A stretch of DNA of 64,000 nucleotides from Lunularia cruciata (Eukaryota > Streptophyta > Marchantiopsida > Lunulariales > Lunulariaceae). The notes beneath the pieces were generated by a model that made no database searches, was not told the DNA's origin, and worked only from the letters and a program-made list of their open reading frames with translations. This document shows positions 23,111 to 34,379 of this stretch, one piece after another. Both the position numbers and the translations under genes were made by a program. Location of the stretch: NCBI GenBank assembly GCA_948567375.1, contig OX419762.1:15010001-15074000 (forward strand). Direction: 5' to 3'. Numbering within the stretch: the stretch's first letter is position 1; each line of letters opens with the position of its first letter.

Positions 23111-23954
23111 AAAGATGTCAATAAACTAGTGTATCATTAGTCAGCTCAATCCAAATTCCAAGTCATTTCAAAGCATCCAAATCCTTCATATTAAAGGTAA
23201 AACAACTTGTGTAGCTCCTCAAGAACCTCCAAACTCTCTGTCTTTCCCCTCTTGTAAGCTTGGGTCCAATGTTTGGCTCCCAAGTATCCTCTATAATTGA
23301 TTTAGGAATGGAATGCACTTTGATTAGCTACTACATTGGGCCCTTGGAAGCAATAATGTCATGCTCCCAACCACTAGAGTCCCCAACCTTAGTGTAGAAA
23401 ACTCCATGTGCTTTGGCTGCCAGCTCCATACGTCCATAGTTGCATCTCAAGTAGATCACGCTCACTTTGATGGACCCTAAGTAGACCACTCTCACTAGTA
23501 GCCATTGGTAGTGTCCCAAGAATACCATGTCCACTTGGTTCATCATCTCCAACATGTGCTTGAATCATCTTGACAGGCACAAAGTTTACAAGTGTCCAAG
23601 TGGCAATGCATATTAAACACATCCTTTGTTGCTCTACCAAGCTAAGGCTCACAATCCAAGTCAAAAAATTCAAGTCCATAACCTGACCTAACACTAGATG
23701 CTTGGATGCCTCTAGCATTACTATAATGACTATAATACCAATACAAAAACCCATCACCTGCTCCCCCTCATGGTGTTGGGCTCCACCAACTACTATAACT
23801 ATGAGTCCTAAATAAGTCCAAGACCTCCCTCTCAAAAAGCATGTGAGCCAAGGAAACTTATAAGTGTGGGTAAAGGAGCTTTGGGCTATTCAAAAAGGTT
23901 TATCATTGCCATAGGTGACCTATCAGCCACTACCACCATTTGAGACTAGTGTCC
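23111..23954 (-). pseudogene. Element D pol upstream of RT, unresolved
   Basis: Continues element D toward its 5' side up to the family A insertion. Short open runs (for example 23389-23835) show no recognisable domain. By position it should hold the RT N-terminus and protease, but no active site could be identified. The last four bases, GTCC (23951-23954), are repeated right after the family A element at 31776-31779. Confidence 0.45.
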
Positions 23955-24646
23955 TGTGAGCCGGCCTGTCTCTCACTCAGGATGAACCTCTGATGGCTAT
24001 TATGGTAGCGCACCATGGACTAAGAAGGCAAGGAACCCCAACTCCATCATACTCCTCCAAGGCTAACACTCCAAGACTCAAGACATTGATCACTAGAGAA
24101 CTCAATGAGAGAGAGATAGTTGCAAATGAAAGGATGATGAGTACCTCCTCACCCCTTGTTTATATACTTGTGAAATAGTTACGTACCAAAGTTACTAATT
24201 ACCGTAGTAACTCAAGTTACTAGACTAAAAGTCAAGTCAAGTCAAAAAGTAGAAAGGAATATCCATTCACATGGGCATATTCCCCTAAGCATGTGGTCTT
24301 ATCTTGACCCAACCACTAAGTCAAGGATTCCTTCACATGGGCTATCCTTGGACTAAAGAAGAATCCAAAACAAAAAGGCTTGCGGGCCCAAGAGTTCTCA
24401 ACTCTTTCCTCAAAGCCAAACACCTAGGAATAATACCAAGTCAACACACTAAAATCCAAAATAGTGGTGCTCATCTTTTCTACTTCCTCTAAAGTAAGGT
24501 CCCATCTATCTTAGCTATGACTAACTTTATCTAACCATCACTAATATAGAACCATCCTTTATCTCTATATAAATAATATCTCTTAAGTACTTGTAATACC
24601 AAGCTAAATATCACAATACCACACACATGCACAGATGGGTGTTACA
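23955..24646 (-). repeat. 3' LTR of family A full copy (692 bp)
   Basis: On the plus strand it runs TGTGAGCCGG to GGGTGTTACA. It differs from the 5' LTR only at the G/A in CACTCAGGATG and the G/A in GCACAGATGG. The TATA box TATATAAA is at 24159-24166 (minus strand). The 61- and 62-codon ORFs found in each LTR are chance frames. Confidence 0.96.
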
Positions 24647-24694
24647 TTTACCCCCGGACTAAGTTTTCACTTTGTCCTCAAAGTGAAGGTCTCT

Positions 24695-25813
24695 CTACCT
24701 TCTATGGTACATCTTCAACTTATCATGGTTAATCCTATCAAAGTGTCTTCCTCCCAACTCCTTGAGATCATAGGTGTAATTGCCCCACACCTTTTCTACT
24801 ATGAAAGGTCCAAAGTACTTAGGCAAAAACTTCTTTTGCACTCTCTTGAATCAAATGGAATCAAACAACATTACCCAATCACCTTCTTTGAAAGGCTCCA
24901 CCTTCTTCTTGCCTTGCCTCTTGTCATAGCTCTCCTTTTGTTTCCTTTGGGCTTGCTCCACTCGAACCATAGCAACTGCTCTTGCCTCTTCCAACTCCAT
25001 GAGTTGATCCTTCCTTGACTTCTCTGCATCACTTCCTTGTGCTTTCTTCAATCTCCTATGAATGCTTTGGAAGGTAGGAAGATCAAAGTGAATAGGTAAG
25101 GTAGACTCAATACCATACACCAATTGGAATGGAGAATATCCGGTGGAAGTCTTCATGGTTGTCCTATACTCCCACAAAACTGCATGAATCCTCTTGTCCT
25201 AATGATGTTTAGCCCCCTCCATTTCTGCATCTTTGGCCAACATCATGCACAAGGTCTGATTGGTTCTCTCTGCCAAGCCATTGGAATTTGGCTTATAGGA
25301 TGTAGTTACTCTATGTGTGATAGAGAAATGTTGTAGCATGGCTGTAGTAATGCTTCCTGTAAACTCTCCTCCTCTATCAGAAACCAACTCCAAAGGGCAT
25401 CCAAACCTAGTGATAATGCGTTCATAAAGAAATCTACCCACTTCATCTTCATTCTTGTCCCTCAATGGTCTAGCCTCAACCCACTTGGTAAGGTAATCAG
25501 TAACTACCACAATGTACAGATTGTTCCTTGGGGTTCTATTGAGAGGTCCTACAAAATCAATTCCCCACTTCTCAAAAGGTCCTAGCAATGGAATTGATCT
25601 AAGTGGTGGAGTGGATGTAGACTTTTTAGCAAAAGCTTGAAAAACATGACAAGTTTTGCAATAATCAAGACAATCCTTGAAAATCCCTCTCCAATGGTAA
25701 CCTACATCTAGAATCTTGAAAGCAGTCACCTTTCCTGCAAAGTGTCCTCCACATACTAAACCTTCATGAAACTCCTTTATGAGTAGGATAGACTCTTCCT
25801 TACCCACTGCTCT
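24695..25813 (-). pseudogene. Family A pol, integrase part beyond the first stop
   Basis: This is the same reading frame as the 1235-codon ORF upstream, entered through TGA 25814-25816. The zinc-binding region (HEGLVCGGHFAG, CKTCHVF) is followed by the D,D,E core (GIDFVGPL, LVSDRGGEF, NGLAERTNQ), all key residues present. TAG 25199-25201 then interrupts it, followed by the C-terminal part (LWEYRTTMKTSTGYSPFQLVYG) and TGA 24851-24853. The natural end is TAG 24695-24697. No frameshift is present in the whole 24695-29521 frame. Integrase inserts the cDNA into chromosomes; this copy can only make it by reading through stops. Confidence 0.9.
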
Positions 25814-28800
25814 TCAAAGTAGACCATCTGCTCCTTGGTGAAAAAGAATATCCTCCACCATTGTGTAAGGTCTAGATCTTGCTGCAAGGGCCTTCCTCTC
25901 CCTAGCATGCATCCCTTCTGGATAGTTACCTCTTGTCACAAAATCCACAAAATCCTTGTACTCCATTGGAATCTCTTGAGTGACTGAGATTGTCATGAGC
26001 TCCTCATCCGGTAAGGAATCATCTACTGGCTCATCTCCATCATGATCATAGGCTCTAGATAACAAATCAGCATTTGCATGTTTCTTTCCTGGCCTATCCT
26101 CAATTGTGAAGTCATACTCAGACAAGAGTATCATCCACCTTGCTAGTCTCCCTTCAACATTAGGCTTGTTGAAGATGTACTTCAAAGCCTTGTGATCCGT
26201 GACAATTGTGGCTTTCCCTCCAATCAAGTAGTGTCTAAACTTCTTGAGACCAAAGATCACTGCCAACCCTTCTCTCTCCGTGACAGAGTAGTTCTTCTCT
26301 GCTGAAACCATCTGCCTACTAGCATAAGCTATTGGATGATCATGCCCATCTTGATCTAATTGACTAAGAGTGCATCCTATAGCTACATTAGAAGCATCAG
26401 TGTAGAGGATGAAAGGTTTACTCCAATCAAGTTTAGCAAGAATTGGAGCTACAACAAGGGATTGCTTGAGCTCCTCAAAAGCTTTGAGAGCCTCCTTGTC
26501 TTCCAAAATCACCATGTAATCTACACCCTTCTTCATGTAGATGGTCAATGCATAAGCCTTGTTGGAAAATGAGAAGATGAACCTCCTATAGTACCCAACC
26601 ATCCCCAAGAATTGGCGTAACTTTGTCAAGCTTGAAGGGAATGGAAGGTTTGAGATTTTCCTTACCTTCTCAAGATCAACTGATATTCCATCCTTGGAGA
26701 TGATGTGCCCCAAAAGTAGACCTTCTTCACATCCAAAAATGCACTTCTCTGGGTTGAGTGATGCATTTGCCTCATCCAAGCGTTGCAAGACTTTGATTAG
26801 GTGCTCAAAGTGCTCTTCCTTGCTCCCATAGACACAAAAGTCATCAATGAAATCTCTCACAAATTTCCCAATGAAAGGTTCAAATACCTTGTTCATGAAC
26901 TGTTGGAATGTGGCTGGAGCAATGCAAAGCCCAAAAGGCATGACCTTGAAAGCGTAAGTTCCCCAAGGTGTGGTGAATGTGGTGAGTTGTTGATGCTCTG
27001 GTGCAATCTTGATTTGGTTATATCCACTATAACCATCTCCAAAACTATACCTCTCATGACCTGCAACCTCCTCCAAGATCTCATCAATGAATGGCAATGG
27101 GTAGTAGTCCTTCTTGGTAACAGCATTGAGCTTCTTGTAATCCACACATACCCGAAGCTTGCCATTCTTTTTCTTCACAATGACAATTGGAGACACCCAT
27201 TCTGAATTCTCCACCTCAAAGATAAATCCAGCCTCCTTGAGCTTATCAATCTCCTCCTTCACAACCAAAGATATTGGTGGGCTAATGCGACGTTGCTTTT
27301 GGTGGATTGGTCTTGCATGTGATTCCACCTCTATCTTGTGCTCCTCCAAAGTGACTTCCTTCAAATCCTTGTAACTAAAAGCAAACACATGGATGAACTT
27401 GCGGAAAATCTCCTCAAATCTCACCTTCTCCTCCTTGGTAACATTTGGGCCATACTTGAGGGTAGATAACCTTCTCTCTACCTCCTCAAGTGTCAATGGT
27501 GATTTATCTGGGTCCTTCAAAACCTTTGGCTTAGGTGCAAAATCCATAGCACACAAAGGATACACATCTGAATGAGATTCAGATTCATCCTCCTCCGTGG
27601 AAGTCTCCTCTTCCATGCTTGTGTCCACACTTGAAGCTCCTTCTTCAGAATCTGATTCCCAATAATCAGAAGATGGTGTATCTGAATGTGAAGTGTTGGT
27701 GGTGTTAGTCATAGGAACAGTGACTCTATAGTTTGATGGCCCAATCCTCAAGTACCCTTTGTGCCATTGATCAGTTGTGCGTGCTGCTCTCAACCATGGC
27801 CTCCCAAGAAGTAAGTCATAGCTTGAATCCTTCAAGACTTGGAAAGTCATGAGATTTTGAACTCCCATAACTGAAACCACCACCTTATCCATCATCCCTA
27901 CTGGTCGAACGTGTTGCTTGTTTGCCATGCTCACCACAAATGTTGAAGGTCTTGAGGGTATCATACCCAACTTCTTCATCAACCTTTCTGACATGGCATT
28001 CATTGCTGATCCTCCATCAACCAATGCATCCTTGATGTTGTGACCATTCACTCTCACATCAATCTTGGAGGCATATTCACAAGCCTCCCATGGTGCTGGC
28101 TTGGCATCTACCACCTCCATTGATACTGGAACTTTTGCCTTCTTCTTCTTCTTGCTCCTTGTAGAACTCAAACCACCTCTAAGCTCCTTTCTCAAGGTAG
28201 GGTTCAAAGCAATTAATTGGCCCACTGTGATGTTAGCCTTGTGACTACCAACATCCTCCAACACATTGTAGTTCCATTGTTGCTTTGAGATCAAGAAGTC
28301 CTCCATTCCCAACTTCTTCCTTGGAGTCTTTGTTGTTGATGGTGTTGAGGTGCGAGTGCTCCTAGTAGACATAGGAGTATCCTTGCTTGAAGTAAATCCT
28401 TGAGAAGAGTGAACATCCTCTGCAAAACGAGCTCTCTTTTTCTCTTGTGCCAAAAGCTCTAAATTAAGACCCTTGGAGTTTGAACACTCTCCCTTCTCAT
28501 ACTTGCTCTCAATCACATCTATGGATGCTATCCCCTTACTTTTGTTGGGATTAGGAGCCACTTGGGTTTCACTACCTCCCTCTTTCCCTCTATTGGCTCC
28601 CTCATAACCCCTTCCTCTATGGTAAGTGGAATTTGGGCAATTCCTTTGGATATAGCCTCTTCCTCCACAACCAAAACAATTTCTATCATTGAAATTGTTG
28701 GCTGGTTGGCCTCCTCTATATGGATAGTTTCCATAACTCCTAGGCCCTCTCCCTACATTCTGATCCACCTCTCTCTTCTCCCATAGTTGCACCACATTAA

Positions 28801-29521
28801 TCTTGAGATCCGCAAGTTGTTCTGTGATGGTTTGGAGTGGATCTTTTGGTGGAGGTGCAAGAATTGGAGCAACTATTGCTTGTGGTGCAACCCTTGTCAC
28901 CAAAGTATCAGAAGTTCCACCATACTTGTAGCCTTGAGGAGGATGCACAACCTCCTTCACCACCAAATCACTCTCATCCCCTTCCAAACTCTCTTCCATA
29001 CGAATTGCGATCTTGATAGCTTCAACCTTGGAAGAAGGTTTCTCATATCTCACCTTGCTTCTAATTTGTGGTCTCAACCCTCCCACAAAATTCTTGGTGA
29101 ACATGGCCCCTATGCCAATCATTGTAGTCTCCACATCATCCCCACCCTTCCTCAACACTATGCGAAATCTGGACTCTAACTTTTCCACTCTTTCCACATA
29201 GACTCTCACTTTCTCTCCTTCTCCTTGCTTGAGAAATGTAACCTCACTCATCAATCTCTCATAACTCTCATCAGGAAGAAAGTTCTCAATGAGTGCTGAA
29301 GTCAAAGTCTCCCAAGACTCCTCTTCCCCATCTCTCCTCTCTCTCTTTTGGTATTCTGACTCATACCATGTAAGTGCTGCATCCTCAAAGAAATTTGGTA
29401 ATAATGAGGCCCACTCATTCTTCCTCCTCTCATTGTTTCCTATGCAAGCTCTCTTGAAGTCTCTCACAAAGGCCTCCACATCTTCTCCATCCTTGCCAAA
29501 GAAAACCGGAAGTTTCCCCAT
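25814..29521 (-). CDS. Family A gag-pol ORF (1235 aa: Gag, PR, RT, RNase H)
   Basis: A long uninterrupted fusion ORF starting MGKLPVFFGKDG. Gag spans about residues 1-330, with the retrotransposon gag fold at 10-190 and one zinc knuckle at 282-295 in which the His is Tyr (CFGCGGRGYIQRNC). Protease has D502 in VDGGS. RT has D829 (DGYSGYNQI) and FIDD at 891-894. RNase H has D1042 (YTDAS), D1109 and D1152. Ser/Thr-rich (380-400) and acidic (620-655) linkers separate the domains. Family polyproteins continue in integrase; here TGA 25814-25816 cuts it off. Gag and pol share one frame with no recoding site. RT and RNase H catalytic residues are intact, so the truncated product might be active, but that is inference. 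Confidence 0.9.
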   Translation of the reverse strand: MGKLPVFFGKDGEDVEAFVRDFKRACIGNNERRKNEWASLLPNFFEDAALTWYESEYQKRERRDGEEESWETLTSALIENFLPDESYERLMSEVTFLKQGEGEKVRVYVERVEKLESRFRIVLRKGGDDVETTMIGIGAMFTKNFVGGLRPQIRSKVRYEKPSSKVEAIKIAIRMEESLEGDESDLVVKEVVHPPQGYKYGGTSDTLVTRVAPQAIVAPILAPPPKDPLQTITEQLADLKINVVQLWEKREVDQNVGRGPRSYGNYPYRGGQPANNFNDRNCFGCGGRGYIQRNCPNSTYHRGRGYEGANRGKEGGSETQVAPNPNKSKGIASIDVIESKYEKGECSNSKGLNLELLAQEKKRARFAEDVHSSQGFTSSKDTPMSTRSTRTSTPSTTKTPRKKLGMEDFLISKQQWNYNVLEDVGSHKANITVGQLIALNPTLRKELRGGLSSTRSKKKKKAKVPVSMEVVDAKPAPWEACEYASKIDVRVNGHNIKDALVDGGSAMNAMSERLMKKLGMIPSRPSTFVVSMANKQHVRPVGMMDKVVVSVMGVQNLMTFQVLKDSSYDLLLGRPWLRAARTTDQWHKGYLRIGPSNYRVTVPMTNTTNTSHSDTPSSDYWESDSEEGASSVDTSMEEETSTEEDESESHSDVYPLCAMDFAPKPKVLKDPDKSPLTLEEVERRLSTLKYGPNVTKEEKVRFEEIFRKFIHVFAFSYKDLKEVTLEEHKIEVESHARPIHQKQRRISPPISLVVKEEIDKLKEAGFIFEVENSEWVSPIVIVKKKNGKLRVCVDYKKLNAVTKKDYYPLPFIDEILEEVAGHERYSFGDGYSGYNQIKIAPEHQQLTTFTTPWGTYAFKVMPFGLCIAPATFQQFMNKVFEPFIGKFVRDFIDDFCVYGSKEEHFEHLIKVLQRLDEANASLNPEKCIFGCEEGLLLGHIISKDGISVDLEKVRKISNLPFPSSLTKLRQFLGMVGYYRRFIFSFSNKAYALTIYMKKGVDYMVILEDKEALKAFEELKQSLVVAPILAKLDWSKPFILYTDASNVAIGCTLSQLDQDGHDHPIAYASRQMVSAEKNYSVTEREGLAVIFGLKKFRHYLIGGKATIVTDHKALKYIFNKPNVEGRLARWMILLSEYDFTIEDRPGKKHANADLLSRAYDHDGDEPVDDSLPDEELMTISVTQEIPMEYKDFVDFVTRGNYPEGMHARERKALAARSRPYTMVEDILFHQGADGLL

Positions 29522-29750
29522 CTTAACCCCTCACTATCTTTCTTTTCTCTCAAATTTTTTGTTTCTTTTCTCTCACTCTATTACTAATAGAGTATATACA
29601 TGACTAACACCATCTGAGAATAATCCACTCTAGGGAACACAAAAGGTTCGAGTTGCTCCAAGATTTCTATAGCAACATCAAATCCTAGAGTGCATATTAA
29701 TCTAACTCTCATGGATAGTTTATCCATAAGTTGAAAGATTATCTCCATCA

Positions 29751-30224
29751 CTAATCTTGAGAACTAGCTGATGAAGGTGGTAGTATTTCTGTAGCTATAC
29801 TAAGACTCTCTCCAAGATCCTTCACCAAAGTCTCCAAAAGTGATTTTACTCCACTACACTCATGTCCTTTTGGAAGTCCTTCAACTCCACAAACCTCACA
29901 CAACTCTTTGGTCTTAGATCTTCTCCCTCCCAATCTTGGTGAAGAAGGTCCAACATGCAAACCCAAGTCAAGTAAGCCTCTCCTTTCCCTCAATCTCTTG
30001 CTCTCAAAGGTCAATGGAAATGAACTTGCCTTATGTCCCTTCTCTCCACATAGAAAGCACTTAGACTCACTCTTTCCTCCAAGTGGTGTAGGTTTTTGAA
30101 TCCTCTCAATACTCTCTTCAAATTCTATTGTAAACTCTCTTTTCCTCAAATCCACCCCTACAATCACCTCAAACCCTTGGAGAACCTTGCATAATCTCAA
30201 TTTCCACTCTGGATAACCCTCCAT
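29751..30224 (-). CDS. Extra ORF ahead of gag-pol in family A (157 aa, zinc-finger-like)
   Basis: This lies in the leader of the element, on the same strand, 230 bp upstream of gag-pol. It starts MEGYPEWKLRLCKVLQGF. A zinc-knuckle-like block CFLCGEKGHKASSF at about residues 58-71 has Ser where the last Cys is expected. A second Cys cluster, CEVCGVEGLPKGHEC, is at about 108-122. The rest is basic in the middle and Ser-rich at the end. It is not a duplicate of the element's Gag by eye. Some plant gypsy lineages (Ogre/Tat) carry an extra ORF before gag; whether this is homologous is unknown. It may be a nucleic-acid-binding accessory protein. Confidence 0.6.
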   Translation of the reverse strand: MEGYPEWKLRLCKVLQGFEVIVGVDLRKREFTIEFEESIERIQKPTPLGGKSESKCFLCGEKGHKASSFPLTFESKRLRERRGLLDLGLHVGPSSPRLGGRRSKTKELCEVCGVEGLPKGHECSGVKSLLETLVKDLGESLSIATEILPPSSASSQD

Positions 30225-31060
30225 GTTCCCAAGATGAATCTAAACACTCAAACATGCTTTTTGTTGATCTCAAACTTCTCATGCATGAGATCTCCACTCA
30301 GCAGAATTGACCCTTTCTCACAATGTCACTCAAATCTCCCAACCAATATGTCACAGTCCTCTGAAATGTTGCACACTTTATAACAACTCCAGGGCGTCCC
30401 TCCTTGCAAAATTTCAGATCTTTTCATCAAGCCATTTGGCCTAGACACCTTTCTATTCAGCACCCATATTTCAGATTTGGTCTGAAAACCACCCCCTTCA
30501 CTTTAAAAACTCATTTCTCCCTGCACAAGAACGATCTCTCTCTAATTTTTGTGGCAGCAGGTAGGATACAATGCAATGAATTTTCTTGGAAATTTTCAGG
30601 ACAATTCACTGAATTTTGAAGAAATGGCTGACTCTGTACAATTTTCCAGAGAGCATGCAGTTGCGGGAGCACTTTTCCCTATTAACTTTCAAAAATTCTA
30701 GACCAGTGTGCATAGAAGCTCTCACAATAATTTTAAGTGTGCTAACTGAAAGATAATATAAGCTATCATGTGTAGAAATCTCAAGTCCAGATCTCAAACT
30801 TGAGATTTTGCCCAAAATCACCTTAATCCCCAAAATCTGCAATCCATCTCACACAATCTCTCCAATTCCTCTCATGTGTACAAGATGTACAAAATCACCT
30901 CAAAGACATCATAATGAACTACAGGGTATACAAATGGATCTTGGTTCTCTAACATAAGTTCAGCCCTCTCCTCTCTTAATGTTCTCTCCAAGTGAGCTCT
31001 CATAGCCTCCTTCTGCCTAATGTAGAATTGGATGCGGAACATTATCTTGCCTTCTAGAGA
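30225..31060 (-). other. Family A untranslated leader
   Basis: The stretch between primer site and extra ORF has no long ORF. A 77-codon frame at 30872-31105 overlaps the primer site and is probably chance. The region should hold packaging signals, which cannot be recognised from sequence alone. Confidence 0.55.
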
Positions 31061-31079
31061 GGTCCCGGCAACAGAACCA
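31061..31079 (-). other. Primer binding site, Asp-tRNA-like, family A
   Basis: The minus strand reads TGGTTCTGTTGCCGGGACC four bases after the 5' LTR. It resembles the plant tRNA-Asp primer site TGGCGCCGTTGCCGGGGA, sharing TGG and GTTGCCGGG. It clearly differs from the initiator-Met sites of families B and C. Confidence 0.65.
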
Positions 31080-31083
31080 AAAA

Positions 31084-31775
31084 TGTGAGCCGGCCTGTCT
31101 CTCACTCAAGATGAACCTCTGATGGCTATTATGGTAGCGCACCATGGACTAAGAAGGCAAGGAACCCCAACTCCATCATACTCCTCCAAGGCTAACACTC
31201 CAAGACTCAAGACATTGATCACTAGAGAACTCAATGAGAGAGAGATAGTTGCAAATGAAAGGATGATGAGTACCTCCTCACCCCTTGTTTATATACTTGT
31301 GAAATAGTTACGTACCAAAGTTACTAATTACCGTAGTAACTCAAGTTACTAGACTAAAAGTCAAGTCAAGTCAAAAAGTAGAAAGGAATATCCATTCACA
31401 TGGGCATATTCCCCTAAGCATGTGGTCTTATCTTGACCCAACCACTAAGTCAAGGATTCCTTCACATGGGCTATCCTTGGACTAAAGAAGAATCCAAAAC
31501 AAAAAGGCTTGCGGGCCCAAGAGTTCTCAACTCTTTCCTCAAAGCCAAACACCTAGGAATAATACCAAGTCAACACACTAAAATCCAAAATAGTGGTGCT
31601 CATCTTTTCTACTTCCTCTAAAGTAAGGTCCCATCTATCTTAGCTATGACTAACTTTATCTAACCATCACTAATATAGAACCATCCTTTATCTCTATATA
31701 AATAATATCTCTTAAGTACTTGTAATACCAAGCTAAATATCACAATACCACACACATGCACAAATGGGTGTTACA
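31084..31775 (-). repeat. 5' LTR of family A full copy (692 bp)
   Basis: It pairs with 23955-24646 (2 differences). The TATA box TATATAAA at 31288-31295 (minus) is the probable promoter. GTCC follows at 31776-31779. Confidence 0.96.
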
Positions 31776-32119
31776 GTCCAACATCCAAAATATCATTAAC
31801 AATAAGGTGGTATAGTCATTATATCCCATCATAAGCATGCAATAGAACCTCTCTAGGTAAGAGGTTCATCCACCAAAGACAAAGAGAATAAGCTTGTGAT
31901 CCCATTATAGCTATATCTAACAACACAATAGGTCCTATCCAAGAATGGATTTGATGTGTACTCACCACCACCCATGAACAAGAATCATCCATCAAAGGAA
32001 CATTCTCCAAAATATAGGCTAGAGAAATGGACTGATGAACTTAGAGATGTCATAGTATACATAATATCTCCCAAAAAATACCAAAATGGGGATCTTGTAA
32101 ACCCTTCGCTAGCATAGAT
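31776..32119 (-). other. Element D or C segment between insertions
   Basis: Short sequence between the family A element and the family C integrase end. It encodes no recognisable domain. It probably joins 23954 in the older element, or is the 3' tail of family C; the expected family C 3' LTR is not visible here. Confidence 0.35.
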
Positions 32120-32125
32120 ATGTCC

Positions 32126-33500
32126 CTAACATGGCCATCCAAAAAACACCACATGAATGAGATCATGTCTCTCCAAATCTTGTGCCCCCAATAAGGAAAT
32201 ATCTACTGATAGGGTCTTTTGGTAACCCTTGATGGTTGAGATATCCTTTCCAAAGGACCTTGTACTCAGTATATTGTTGGTGGCCACATTGAATATGGTG
32301 ACGTGCAAGGATATGATCAACTTATACTCCTCATGATCATTGATAGAGATAAGAAGAGGAAGGGGTTGGATATAAAAGGAAAAAGGAAGATGGATTAGAA
32401 ACAAAGGATTCAAACTAGAAATATGAAAGATAGGGTGGATTTGTATATGACAAGGCAAGGCAAGTTGATAAGCAACAAGAGAAATGATGAGTGACATCAA
32501 ATGGAACTATCTAATTAGGAGAAAGTTTATAAACTTAGGTATCAATTAAGAGTGGTAGGTTACTAGAAGAAAGCATGACCTTATCACCAAGTTGAAAGGT
32601 AAGATCACAAAAATATTGGTATACCAAGTTGAAAGGTAAAATCACAACAATATTGGTCCACATATTGTTTTTGCTAATTTTGAGCAATGAGGAGATAAGA
32701 TTTGACTTTTTGTAGATATTGAGATATTGTGGTCAAGAAGGTGGAAGTATGAGGGATATGAGATGGAGGAGGAGCAAGGAGTGCATCTTGAACAAGTGGG
32801 TCTTGGGCACAATTAAGGAAGAAGGGAGACAATTTGGTGCTTGCTTGTTTGGAATTATTGTAGGTAAACTCAACAACTGCAAGACATTCATCTCAATTAG
32901 AATGGTGAATGTCTCCAAGATGTGATTTGCACGTTTGGTTTATCCATCAGTTTAAAGATGAAAGTGCATGGACAAAGCAAGCTTGGTGTTGAGTAGCTGG
33001 AAGAGTGCTTGCCAAAACTTTCCAAGGAATCAAGGATCACAACCAATTATGAGTATACGAGGCATCCCATGATTCTTGAAGACATTGTTGAAGGAGATCT
33101 AGGCCAATATTGGAGCATCCACTATATCAAAGGATAGTGCCAAATGGATTTTCTTACTAAACTTATCAACAAATACCACAATTGCTATGTACCCTTGCTT
33201 TGTCTTGGGTAAAGATGTAATTGGATCTATGATCATGTGTTCCCATTGAGTATATGGGATGTGAGGTGGTTGAAGGAGTCCACTTGGTTTTTGGTTGTTG
33301 GCCTTGTTGCATTGGCAGCTCTCACAAGATCAGATACACTCTCAAAAATCTTGTGCCACCACCATTAGCCATTAGCATTGTAGGATACCGAAGGTCTTGT
33401 CACACCCATATGACCAATGATTGGTAAGTTACGGGCTGCTTGAAGGTGCACAAGTCATAGATCTCCCTTGGCTAGAACATAAATCTGGTTCTAGTAGAAT
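32126..33500 (-). pseudogene. Family C integrase with chromodomain relic
   Basis: A zinc-finger region (CESCQCNKANNQKPSGLLQPP, about 33280-33330) is followed by the core (IAIVVFVDKFSKKIHL, then RILI) and a linker. The conserved VAYQLALPCHIQIHPIFHIS block (about 32420-32480) follows, then a DHEEYKL...KGYQKTLS segment (about 32200-32340) that resembles a chromodomain (EYEVEKIL...WKGYP). Many stops are present. The order and motifs place family C among chromovirus-type elements, as does the initiator-Met primer. Confidence 0.65.
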
Positions 33501-34379
33501 AGAATGCTTTCCTTGAAGGAGAAGGTGTTTTATTCTTTGTCATGTGCTGCAAGATGACCTTGTACCATCTAAAAGAGAGGTCTTGTTGTAAAGTTTTCCT
33601 AAACCTAATTTGGACTTTTAGTTGACTGATACTATTTTAATTGCCATTGTGATGAGATGAAGAAACTTCAAATCAGGTTATTATGTTAGTGCATCATGGA
33701 TGATATGGAACCTACCAAGTTTGTACTCAAGTTTGAGGTCAAATAGCTATATTAGTTCATCCCATCAATGATGTTGACTCTTCATATGCTCTAGATGTAA
33801 TGTTTGCAACAAGGGTTTATGATCAATTTGCATGATCACTTGTTTCCCCAAGAGATAATACCTCCATACTTTGGTGATGTATACCATTGCTAGTTGTTCT
33901 TGATCTCAAGCAGAGTAATTTGTTTGTATGTTATTTAGATGGCAAGACACAAAGACAATGGGATGTAACCCATGTGGATATTTGTATTGCAACATAGCTC
34001 CAATGGCAAAGTTAGAAGTATCAAAATCAACCACACAAGGTAGTTGAGTATCATGGTTGAAGAATGGATCTTGAAGACACCATGTGTTTTAGCTTTTGGA
34101 ATGTTTCTTTGTGCTTGGTGGTCCACTGAAAGCTTGACATCTTTCCCAAGAGGTGAATCAATGATGCGGTCATATGAGCATAGTAGTGGATGAATTGTCG
34201 ATAAAAACTTGCTACTCCATTAAATACCTACACTTTTGTGGCATCCTTCAAAGTAGGCCAATTAGTAATGGCCTTGATGTTCTCCTCTTTCATCTTGATC
34301 CTCTTTGATGACATCTTATGACCAAAGAAGATAACTTTCATCTAAAAAGTACACTTTGACTTCTTGCAATAGAAACTTC

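Larger units (their letters stand above)
23955..31775 (-). mobile_element. Family A gypsy element, full length (7821 bp), young
   Basis: Both LTRs are 692 bp and differ at only two positions, both G/A. On the minus strand the order is 5' LTR 31084-31775, an Asp-tRNA-like primer site 31061-31079, leader with an extra ORF (29751-30224), gag-pol 24695-29521, a short purine tract (GGGGGTAAA) and 3' LTR 23955-24646. A 4-bp match GTCC flanks it (23951-23954 and 31776-31779). There is no chromodomain. RT motifs (DGYSGYNQI, MPFGLCIAPATFQ) and the primer site resemble the Athila/Tat branch; the extra ORF resembles the layout of Ogre/Tat elements. gag-pol is one frame with three stops. Confidence 0.95.

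Noticed and set aside
24304-24492. 62-codon ORF in the family A LTR, repeated at 31433-31621
   Set aside because: It lies antisense to the element transcript inside both LTRs and is identical only because the LTRs are; no protein motif.
26801-27205. 134-codon plus-strand ORF inside family A gag-pol
   Set aside because: Antisense shadow of the reverse transcriptase coding sequence.
29640-29660. GGTTCGAGTT resembling a Pol III B box
   Set aside because: No A box at a suitable distance and no tRNA fold.
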